Source: Actinomycetota bacterium
GTDB lineage: Bacteria > Actinomycetota > Acidimicrobiia > Acidimicrobiales > Ilumatobacteraceae
Reading direction: 5' to 3'
Length of the DNA: 11,778 nucleotides
Assembly: GCA_005787025.1 (NCBI GenBank)
Contig: SYCH01000213.1
Location: 1-11,778, forward strand
Shown piece after piece: positions 6,195 to 11,778 of the stretch. The position numbers and the translations under genes were made by a program. Each line of letters starts with the position of its first letter. Position 1 is the first letter of the stretch. The notes beneath the pieces are model-generated. The model saw only the letters and a program-made list of their open reading frames with translations. It did no database searches and was not told the DNA's origin.

Positions 6195-7202
6195 ATGAAA
6201 TGTCGCACGTGCCGTGAGCCGGCGATCATCGACCTTCCCCGTCACAACGCCAATTTTTGTGCGGAACACTTCTTGCAGTTGTGCCGCCGGCAGGTCGCCA
6301 AGGCGATCCACGACCACGAGATGTTCACCGCGTCTGATCGGATCCTGGTGGCGGTGTCGGGCGGCAAGGACTCGTTGGCGGTGTGGGATCTGCTGGTTGA
6401 TCTGGGCTATCGGGCCGACGGTTTGTACATCGCGCTCGGGATCGGTGAGTACAGCGACGAGTCCCGGGGTTACGCGGAACGTTTCGCCGCCGAACGCGGA
6501 CTCGTCCTGAACGTCGTGTCCCTACGTGAGGAGTACGGCTACGACGTACCGACGGCGGCCAAGGCCACCGGGCGAGTGCCGTGTTCGGCGTGCGGCATGA
6601 GCAAACGCCACCTCTTCGACAAGGCGGCTCTCGACGGCGGGTACGACGTGGTCGTGACCGGACACAACCTGGACGACGAGGCGGCCGTTCTCTTCGGGAA
6701 CGCCTTGCGTTGGGACGTCGAGTACCTCGCGCGCCAACTGCCGGTGCTTCCGGCGCGTCACGGCTTCCCGAGAAAGGTGAAACCTCTGATTCGTCTGACC
6801 GAGCGCGAGATGGCCGCTTGGTGCGTGGTGCGGGGTATCGACTACATCATCGAGGAATGCCCGATGGCGGTGGGCAATCGGCATCTCGGGTACAAGGAGG
6901 CGCTGAACGCCCTCGAGGAGAAGTCACCGGGTACCAAGGCGTCCTACTATCTCGGGTTCCTCGATCGCATGGCGCCTCTCCTGGCCGAACTGGCGGCGAC
7001 CGGCGCCGACAGCGTTCGCCCCTGCGCTCGTTGCGGGGCCGCGACCGGAGTGGCCGACGAGCACGCGGTCGACGGTGAGATCGTGTGCGCCTTTTGTCGT
7101 TTGGTCGAGCGATCGGCGGCCCACGCGCCGGTGTCCGTCGATCTGGTGAGGAAGAAGAGTCGCGCCGAACGACGGGCGACGATGGAGGTCGAAGCGCGAT
7201 GA
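6195..7202 (+). CDS. ttuA: TtuA-type tRNA 2-thiolation enzyme (PP-loop, Zn and Fe-S binding)
   Basis: This 335-residue cytoplasmic enzyme belongs to the TtuA/Ncs6 branch of PP-loop ATPases, which adenylate U54 in the tRNA T loop and replace its O2 with sulfur. In order: an N-terminal zinc site (C3-x2-C6, C22-x2-H25), the PP-loop SGGKDS at 55-60, C130 and C133 in VPCSACG, GHNLDDEA at 156-163, C222 in EECPMA, and a C-terminal zinc ribbon (C277-x2-C280, C298-x2-C301). C130, C133 and C222 correspond to the cysteines holding the [4Fe-4S] cluster in Thermus TtuA, so the enzyme should be intact and iron-sulfur dependent. The ATG lies one base after the ttuB-like stop. The gene end overlaps trmI by four bases. 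TtcA (C32) and TilS are less likely because they lack this double zinc layout. Confidence 0.88.
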   Translation: MKCRTCREPAIIDLPRHNANFCAEHFLQLCRRQVAKAIHDHEMFTASDRILVAVSGGKDSLAVWDLLVDLGYRADGLYIALGIGEYSDESRGYAERFAAERGLVLNVVSLREEYGYDVPTAAKATGRVPCSACGMSKRHLFDKAALDGGYDVVVTGHNLDDEAAVLFGNALRWDVEYLARQLPVLPARHGFPRKVKPLIRLTEREMAAWCVVRGIDYIIEECPMAVGNRHLGYKEALNALEEKSPGTKASYYLGFLDRMAPLLAELAATGADSVRPCARCGAATGVADEHAVDGEIVCAFCRLVERSAAHAPVSVDLVRKKSRAERRATMEVEAR

Positions 7203-7972
7203 GTGCCCAGTTCAACTACGGAGACAAGGTGCTCCTGATCGACGGCAAGCAGCGTCGATATCTGATCACGCTCGCCGAGGGCGCCGAGTTCCACAGCCAC
7301 GCCGGCTTCGTCTCCCATTCCGAGATCGCCGGACGGCCCGAGGGAAGTCGCGTGCAATCGACCAAGGGGGCTCGTTACATCGCACTGCGCCCCACGCTCG
7401 AGGACTTCGTGGTCGAGATGCCCCGGGGCGCTCAGGTCATCTATCCGAAGGATCTCGCACCCATCTGCATGCTGGCCGACATCGGCCCGGGTGTGCGGGT
7501 GCTCGAGAGCGGCGTGGGGTCCGGGGCGTTGTCGATGACCATGTTGCGCTACGGCGCGCACATCACCGGCTACGAACTGCGCGAGGATTTCGCCAATCGT
7601 GCGGTCACCAACGTGCGGTCGTTCCTCGGCGAGGAGGCGCTCCAGCGTTACGACGTGCAGGTTCGTGACTGTTACGAGGGCATCGATGCGACCGACATCG
7701 ACCGCGTCGTGCTGGACCTTCCCGAACCGTGGCAGGTGGTTCCCCACGCCCAACGGGTGATGCGTCCCGGCGGGATCCTGGTGGCCTACACGCCGTCGAT
7801 CACACAGGCCGCGCAAACGCGCGAGGCCCTGGCGAACCCGTCATGGACGGGCACGAGAACCCTCGAGGTTCTGCACCGCGGTTGGTACATCGAAGGCATG
7901 GCCGTGCGACCGGATCACCGGATGGTGGCGCACACGGGGTTCTTGACGGTGGGCCGATTGCTCGGCGAGTGA
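7199..7972 (+). CDS. trmI: tRNA (adenine-58-N1)-methyltransferase TrmI
   Basis: This 257-residue SAM-dependent methyltransferase makes m1A58 in the T loop of tRNAs. Residues 1-75 form the small N-terminal beta domain, ending in the family signature RPTLEDFVVEMPRGAQVIYP (64-83). The Rossmann domain has the SAM loop VLESGVGSGALS (101-112), an acidic residue in YELRED (125-130), and the catalytic-region motif DLPEPW (173-178). It ends with HTGFLTVGRLLGE. The length fits the bacterial/archaeal homotetrameric TrmI; the Mycobacterium tuberculosis orthologue Rv2118c also lies near the proteasome genes. The ATG overlaps the ttuA stop by four bases (ATGA), with GGAGG at 7184-7188 ten bases upstream, so coupled expression with ttuA is expected. 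That fits the known dependence of U54 thiolation on m1A58 in Thermus. Confidence 0.94.
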   Translation: MSAQFNYGDKVLLIDGKQRRYLITLAEGAEFHSHAGFVSHSEIAGRPEGSRVQSTKGARYIALRPTLEDFVVEMPRGAQVIYPKDLAPICMLADIGPGVRVLESGVGSGALSMTMLRYGAHITGYELREDFANRAVTNVRSFLGEEALQRYDVQVRDCYEGIDATDIDRVVLDLPEPWQVVPHAQRVMRPGGILVAYTPSITQAAQTREALANPSWTGTRTLEVLHRGWYIEGMAVRPDHRMVAHTGFLTVGRLLGE

Positions 7973-7976
7973 CCGA

Positions 7977-8222
7977 TCAGGGTTCGATGAAGATGCACTC
8001 GCCGGGGCACTCCTCGGCGGATTCCACGACTCCGTCGAGCTGACTGTCGGCGAAGTTGGCCAGGCCGTCGGCGCCCTGAGGGTTGCCTTTGGCGGTCGCG
8101 AAGACCTTGCTGCCTTCCTTCACGTAGGCCAAGCCGTCATCCAGCAGAGTAAAGACATCGGGGGCGATCTCCTCGCAGAGTCCGTCGCCGGTGCAGAGAT
8201 CCTGGTCGATCCAGACCTTCAT
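7977..8222 (-). CDS. Small ferredoxin, single-cluster type
   Basis: This 81-residue cytoplasmic electron carrier has C10-x2-D13-x2-C16 (CTGDGLC), then APDVF, and C72-P near the C-terminus (EECPGECIFIE). This is the single-cluster ferredoxin layout with Asp instead of Cys as the second ligand. It is expected to hold a [3Fe-4S] cluster, or a [4Fe-4S] cluster with Asp as a ligand. A fourth cysteine, C76, lies four residues after C72 and is not a standard ligand. The insert between the two motifs is longer than in minimal ferredoxins (about 55 residues). A GAGGAG ribosome binding site reads at 8241-8236, about 13 bases before the ATG. The gene converges on trmI, with only four bases between stops, and diverges from the ARC gene. 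Its redox partner, for example a P450 or a reductase, is not in the window. Confidence 0.9.
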   Translation of the reverse strand: MKVWIDQDLCTGDGLCEEIAPDVFTLLDDGLAYVKEGSKVFATAKGNPQGADGLANFADSQLDGVVESAEECPGECIFIEP

Positions 8223-8274
8223 GTTTGCTCGCTTGCTCCTCGTGAAATGACGGCGGGTCCAGATGGCGATCCCG

Positions 8275-8296
8275 GCGTCGCGCCCATCGGCGACGC
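8275..8296 (-). other. Hairpin in the 5' leader of the ferredoxin mRNA
   Basis: GCGTCGC (8275-8281) and GCGACGC (8290-8296) are a perfect seven-base inverted repeat around an eight-base loop. Read on the minus strand, it begins at about the start point predicted from the TAAAGT box at 8303-8308. The ferredoxin transcript would therefore open directly with a GC-rich stem-loop, followed by about 50 bases to the ATG. It might protect the 5' end or serve as a protein site. High GC content raises the chance of accidental dyads. Confidence 0.35.
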
Positions 8297-8302
8297 ACCG
8301 TC

Positions 8303-8310
8303 ACTTTACA
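8303..8310 (-). promoter_or_regulatory. Candidate promoter of the ferredoxin gene
   Basis: On the minus strand TGTAAAGT reads from 8310 to 8303; TAAAGT (8308-8303) fits the TAnnnT -10 pattern and is AT-rich against a very GC-rich background. The predicted start is about 8296, leaving a 74-base leader. No clear -35 box is visible. Confidence 0.4.
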
Positions 8311-8418
8311 GGTCGGGGGGCTCATCGGTCGCACCGGGTCACGATGATCCATGAGACGGGGGTGTGACCGGAATCGGGGCCCCCGAGGTGCTCGCCACGC
8401 CGGTCGGAGGCGACCCGG

Positions 8419-8438
8419 TGTAGTTTTTCGTCTGGAGG
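8419..8438 (+). promoter_or_regulatory. Candidate promoter and ribosome binding site of the Pup-proteasome operon
   Basis: TAGTTT (8421-8426) fits the TAnnnT -10 pattern and would start transcription near 8433. GGAGG at 8434-8438 is a good Shine-Dalgarno sequence five bases before ATG 8444 and fixes that start. The leader would be only about 11 bases. The ribosome binding site is convincing and the promoter box less so. The rest of the 221-base divergent gap holds the ferredoxin promoter and leader; I see no gene in it. Confidence 0.45.
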
Positions 8439-8443
8439 TCCGG

Positions 8444-10198
8444 ATGCAACCCGACGAATCGCAACCCGACGAATCGGACATCGAGTCGCTCCGCGGAGCC
8501 GTGAAGGTTCTCGAGGCCGAGATCGCCGGTCTGCGTCGTCGTTCGAACGAGGCCCCGCGGCGTCTGCGTCAGTTGGAGGAGCGGTTGCTCGAGACCAAGG
8601 GCTTGCTCTCCCAAGAGGTCGAGAAGAACGAGAAACTCAGCCATGCCTTGCGAGGAGCTCGCGAGAACATCGCCTCCTTGCGTGATGAAGTCGACAAGTT
8701 GTCCCAACCACCCTCGGCCTACGGGGTGGTGGTGGGCAAGAACGACGACGGAACGGTCGACGTGTTGACGAGCGGACGCAAGATGCGGGTGAATCTGCAC
8801 CCCGAGATCGACATCGACACCCTCGAACGGGGCGCCGAGGTGGTGCTGAACGAGAGTTTCAACGTGGTCACCGCGCGTTCGGCCGAGGGGGCCGGCGAGG
8901 TGGTCTCCATCAAGGAGGTGCTCGAAGACGGGGTTCGCGCCATCGTCGTCGGGCGCACCGACGAAGAGATCGTGTGCGAGCTGGCCGACGCCCTGCGCGG
9001 TGTCCATCTGCGATCGGGCGACACCGTGCGACTCGACCCTCGCACGCACCTTCTGCTGGAGAAACTGCCGCGACCCGAGATCGAGGATCTTCTCTTGGAA
9101 GAGGTTCCCGACATCAGTTATCACGACATCGGCGGGCTCGACAGCCAGATCGAGCAGATCGCCGATGCGGTGGAGCTTCCTTTCTTGTACCAGGACCTGT
9201 TCGCCGAACATGCGTTGCCGGCGCCCAAGGGAATCCTGCTGTACGGACCGCCGGGCTGTGGAAAGACCCTCATCGCCAAGGCGGTGGCCAACAGCCTGGC
9301 GAAGAAGGTCGCATCCAAGACCGGTGACGAAAAGGGTCGCAGTTATTTCATCAACATCAAAGGCCCCGAGTTGTTGAACAAATACGTGGGTGAGACCGAA
9401 CGTCAGATCCGCTTGGTGTTCCAGCGAGCCCGCGAGAAGAGCGAGGAGGGTTGGCCGGTCATCGTCTTCTTCGACGAGATGGACTCGATGTTCCGTACCC
9501 GTGGCACTGGTATCTCGTCCGACATGGAGTCGACGATCGTCCCCCAATTGTTGGCTGAGATCGACGGGGTGGAGGGACTGCGCAACGTCATCGTCATCGG
9601 GGCGACGAATCGTGAGGATCTGATCGACCCAGCGATCCTTCGACCCGGTCGACTCGACGTGAAGATCAAGATCGAGCGACCCAACGAGGTCGCCGCCCGG
9701 CAGATCTTTTCGCGTTATCTCACCGTCGACGTTCCGCTCGACGAGAACGAGGTGGCCCGAGCGGGGTCGGCCGAGGCCGCGGTGTCGGAGATGATCGACG
9801 TGACCGCCGAAATGATGTACCGCACCGACGAGGAGAACCGTTTCCTCGAGGTGACCTACGCCAACGGCGACAAGGAAGTGCTGTGCTATCGCGACTTCTC
9901 GTCGGGCGCAATGATCGAGAACATCGTGCGTCGAGCGAAGAAGTTGGCCATCAAACGCGTGATCGCCGGTGGCACTCGCGGAGTGCGCACCCAAGATCTG
10001 CTGGATTCGATTCGTCAGGAGTTCCGCGAGCACGAGGATCTTCCCAACACGACGAACCCGGACGACTGGGCGAAGATCTCGGGCAAGAAAGGCGAACGGA
10101 TCGTGTTCATCCGAACTCTGGTCAACGAAAGTCGCACGACCGCCGGTGTGGCCGGGGGACGGGCCATCGAGCGCAGCGCCACCGGTCAGTACCTCTGA
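8444..10198 (+). CDS. arc: Proteasome-activating AAA+ ATPase (ARC/Mpa)
   Basis: This 584-residue cytoplasmic ATPase unfolds Pup-tagged proteins and feeds them into the 20S proteasome. Residues about 12-88 are a coiled coil, which captures Pup in Mpa. Tandem OB-type beta domains follow at about 90-205. The AAA+ module has Walker A GPPGCGKT (268-275), pore loop Y314-V-G316, Walker B VFFDEMDS with D344 and E345, sensor N389 in GATNR, and arginine residues R400 and R403 in ILRPGRLD. The C-terminus GQYL (581-584) is the motif that docks on and opens the 20S ring. The start is fixed by GGAGG five bases before ATG 8444. The protein opens with a repeated QPDES pentapeptide from a 15-base tandem duplication. 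Dop follows after 11 bases, so the two should be co-transcribed. Confidence 0.96.
   Translation: MQPDESQPDESDIESLRGAVKVLEAEIAGLRRRSNEAPRRLRQLEERLLETKGLLSQEVEKNEKLSHALRGARENIASLRDEVDKLSQPPSAYGVVVGKNDDGTVDVLTSGRKMRVNLHPEIDIDTLERGAEVVLNESFNVVTARSAEGAGEVVSIKEVLEDGVRAIVVGRTDEEIVCELADALRGVHLRSGDTVRLDPRTHLLLEKLPRPEIEDLLLEEVPDISYHDIGGLDSQIEQIADAVELPFLYQDLFAEHALPAPKGILLYGPPGCGKTLIAKAVANSLAKKVASKTGDEKGRSYFINIKGPELLNKYVGETERQIRLVFQRAREKSEEGWPVIVFFDEMDSMFRTRGTGISSDMESTIVPQLLAEIDGVEGLRNVIVIGATNREDLIDPAILRPGRLDVKIKIERPNEVAARQIFSRYLTVDVPLDENEVARAGSAEAAVSEMIDVTAEMMYRTDEENRFLEVTYANGDKEVLCYRDFSSGAMIENIVRRAKKLAIKRVIAGGTRGVRTQDLLDSIRQEFREHEDLPNTTNPDDWAKISGKKGERIVFIRTLVNESRTTAGVAGGRAIERSATGQYL
8447..8476 (+). repeat. 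Two perfect 15-base tandem copies at the 5' end of the ARC gene
   Basis: CAACCCGACGAATCG occurs at 8447-8461 and again at 8462-8476 without a mismatch. It encodes QPDES twice directly after the start methionine, ahead of the coiled coil. Identity at every third position points to a recent duplication or active slippage. Confidence 0.9.
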
Positions 10199-10209
10199 CG
10201 GACCGAGAC

Positions 10210-11694
10210 ATGGCGATTCCCAAAGTCTGCGGTATCGAAACCGAGTACGGGATTCTCGTGCGCGGGGGAGAATCGAATCCGGTGGCGGCGTCGTCGGTTC
10301 TCATCAACGCCTACGTCGACCATCGTTCGCGGCGCGTCGATTGGGACTTCGAGGACGAAACCCCCGGGGTCGACGCCCGCGGATACTCGTACGCGGATGC
10401 TTTGGCTCCTGAGGTGGAATCGCACCTGGTGAACGCGGTTCTCACGAACGGCGCTCGTTACTACGTCGATCACGCGCACCCGGAGATCTCGACGCCCGAA
10501 TGTTCCGACGCTCTGCAGGCCCTCGTCTACGATCGTTCGGCCGAGGAGATCGTCCGTCTCTCGATGGCGTTGGCGGCGCCATTGTTGCCCGACGGCGCCG
10601 AGTTGCTCGTGCACAAGAACAACAGCGACGGCAAGGGCAACAGCTACGGCTGTCACGAGAACTTCCTCGTCGCCCGTGAGACACCCTTCGGTCGATTGGT
10701 GGCCGGGATCACTCCGCACTTCGTCACCCGGCAGATCTTCTGTGGAGCGGGCAAGGTGGGGTGCGAGGCGCCGGGTTTCTCGTCGACCGAGGTCCCGTTC
10801 CAGATCAGTCAGCGCGCGGACTTCTTCGAAGAGGAGGTGGGCCTCGAGACCACGCTGAAGCGACCGATCGTCAACACCCGTGACGAGCCACATTGTGATC
10901 CCCAGAAGTATCGCCGACTACACGTGATCGTGGGCGACGCGAACATGTCCGAGGGTGCGACGCTCCTGAAACTCGGAACCACCAGCATCGTGCTGAGCAT
11001 GATCGAGGATGGATTCGTCGGTCCCGATCTGGCACTGGCCCACCCGGTGCCGGCCATTCGACAGATCAGTCACGATCCCACGTTGCGGCGCACCGTCCTG
11101 ATGCAGTCCGGGGCCCGCATGAGTGCGCTCGACATCCAATGGCAACTTCTCGAGCGCGCGAATCGTTACGCCGAGGAGCGGGGCTTGTCGTCGGTGGGGG
11201 AGGATGTCGGGCGACTCGTGTTGTCGTTGTGGGAAGAGGTGCTGTCCGGGCTCGCGGGCGATCGGGCGACCGTGGCCGACCTCGTGGACTGGGTGGCCAA
11301 GGAGCGGATCATCGACGCCTACGCTCATCGACACGCGGTTCCCGACGGGGACCCGCGTTTGCGCGCCATCGATCTGCAGTACCACGACATGCGCCCCGGT
11401 AAGGGTCTCTCGACCAAGGTCGGTTTGCGCACGTTCGTCTCGGCCGAGGACGTGTCGCACGGAATCGAGCGGGCTCCGGAGACGACCCGGGCGTATTTCC
11501 GTGGTGAGTGCCTGCGTCGTTGGCCCGACGACATCGTGGCGGCGAACTGGGACAGCATGGTCTTCGACGTCGGTCGCGACCCCTTGCGCCGGATCCCGAT
11601 GATGGAACCCTTGCGTGGAACCAAGGCCCACGTGGGTGAATTGTTGGATTCGAGTACGTCGATTGGCGATCTGGTCGATCGTCTCGGGGCCTGA
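10210..11694 (+). CDS. dop: Pup deamidase/depupylase Dop
   Basis: This 494-residue cytoplasmic enzyme of the carboxylate-amine ligase-like fold deamidates the C-terminal Gln of Pup and also removes Pup from proteins. The N-terminus GIETEYGI (8-15) gives the metal/nucleotide-site glutamates E10 and E12. RGYSYADALAPE (57-68) follows a Dop-like insert. D87 in YYVDHAHPE is the expected nucleophile. LLVHKNNSDGKGNSYGCHEN, VGLETTLKRPIVNTRDEPH and YRRLHVIVGDANMSE are the conserved central blocks. The C-terminus (YFRGECLRRW, then MEPLRGTKAHVGELLDS) matches mycobacterial Dop closely. The length fits Dop (about 500) better than the ligase PafA (about 450), and the place between ARC and Pup is the usual one. 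No strong ribosome binding site precedes ATG 10210, so coupling with ARC is likely. Confidence 0.94.
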   Translation: MAIPKVCGIETEYGILVRGGESNPVAASSVLINAYVDHRSRRVDWDFEDETPGVDARGYSYADALAPEVESHLVNAVLTNGARYYVDHAHPEISTPECSDALQALVYDRSAEEIVRLSMALAAPLLPDGAELLVHKNNSDGKGNSYGCHENFLVARETPFGRLVAGITPHFVTRQIFCGAGKVGCEAPGFSSTEVPFQISQRADFFEEEVGLETTLKRPIVNTRDEPHCDPQKYRRLHVIVGDANMSEGATLLKLGTTSIVLSMIEDGFVGPDLALAHPVPAIRQISHDPTLRRTVLMQSGARMSALDIQWQLLERANRYAEERGLSSVGEDVGRLVLSLWEEVLSGLAGDRATVADLVDWVAKERIIDAYAHRHAVPDGDPRLRAIDLQYHDMRPGKGLSTKVGLRTFVSAEDVSHGIERAPETTRAYFRGECLRRWPDDIVAANWDSMVFDVGRDPLRRIPMMEPLRGTKAHVGELLDSSTSIGDLVDRLGA

Positions 11695-11732
11695 AGGTGA
11701 CGATGACCCGCTGACGGTGGCAGGATTGGGAA

Positions 11733-11738
11733 GAGGAG
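11733..11738 (+). promoter_or_regulatory. Ribosome binding site of the probable pup gene
   Basis: GAGGAG at 11733-11738 stands five bases before ATG 11744. It is the clearest Shine-Dalgarno sequence after dop and sets the pup start. Its strength contrasts with the weak site before dop and would suit a small protein needed in quantity. Confidence 0.65.
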
Positions 11739-11743
11739 TGATC

Positions 11744-11778
11744 ATGGCCGAACGAGTCCACAAACAGAAGCAGACGTC
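11744..11778 (+). CDS. pup: Probable prokaryotic ubiquitin-like protein Pup, first 11 codons
   Basis: Only MAERVHKQKQT is visible before the window ends. The residues are polar and charged, as expected for the disordered N-terminus of Pup, but are too few to prove identity. The case rests on position: pup normally follows dop, and here an ATG with a strong ribosome binding site begins 49 bases after the dop stop. If correct, the full protein should be about 60-70 residues and end in Gly-Gly-Gln or Gly-Gly-Glu. The proteasome genes prcB and prcA and the ligase gene pafA would be expected beyond the edge. Confidence 0.7.
   Translation, partial: MAERVHKQKQT

Noticed and set aside
6195..7202. 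Assignment of the PP-loop protein as TilS (next to dacB, as in many actinobacteria) or TtcA
   Set aside because: The double zinc sites and the C130/C133/C222 pattern fit TtuA. TilS lacks these cysteines, and TtcA lacks the paired zinc ribbons.
8339..10033. A 564-codon open frame on the minus strand, opposite the ARC gene
   Set aside because: It is the mirror of a highly conserved AAA+ gene. No motif or plausible start signal supports it.
9883..10209. A 5' extension of the dop frame into the ARC gene
   Set aside because: Dop proteins begin a few residues before the GTEVEYG-like motif, which here follows ATG 10210. The extension is shadow reading of ARC.

Overview
The window reads as chromosomal DNA of a high-GC actinobacterium, most likely of the Acidimicrobiia or a related lineage. 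The evidence is GC-rich third codon positions, GTG starts, very tight gene packing, candidate leaderless promoters, and above all a Pup-proteasome locus (ARC/Mpa ATPase, Dop, start of Pup). No insertion sequence, phage gene, CRISPR array or island boundary is visible. The placement is inferred from gene content, not from a phylogeny.

Layout. Positions 1-623 hold the 3' end of the ribosome-assembly GTPase gene der and a one-base-overlapping zinc-ribbon membrane protein. Positions 658-773 hold tRNA-Pro(GGG) with an encoded CCA end and a strong intrinsic terminator. Positions 845-5132 hold an NDP-forming acyl-CoA synthetase with its ATP-grasp part at the N-terminus, a DacB-type D-Ala-D-Ala carboxypeptidase/PBP4 overlapping it by 4 bases, and a stand-alone LON N-terminal-domain protein.

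Positions 5191-7972 form a six-gene run with junctions between a 4-base overlap and a 3-base gap. It contains three small membrane proteins, a TtuB-like beta-grasp sulfur carrier, a TtuA-like tRNA 2-thiolation enzyme with a full cysteine complement, and the tRNA m1A58 methyltransferase TrmI. In Thermus thermophilus, TtuA/TtuB thiolate U54 of the tRNA T loop and TrmI's m1A58 promotes that reaction. The run therefore looks like a dedicated T-loop modification operon. The carrier ends Gly-Gly-Ala rather than Gly-Gly, which suggests trimming before activation.

A small ferredoxin gene (7977-8222, minus strand) converges on trmI with a 4-base gap and diverges from the Pup-proteasome operon: ARC/Mpa (8444-10198, C-terminal GQYL), Dop (10210-11694) and the first 11 codons of a probable pup (11744 to the window end).

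The most interesting features are the ttuB-ttuA-trmI linkage with three unexplained membrane proteins, the GGA tail, and the adjacency of two ubiquitin-like chemistries (a TtuB-type beta-grasp carrier and Pup). The protein families are recognisable; the arrangement and details are what deserve attention.
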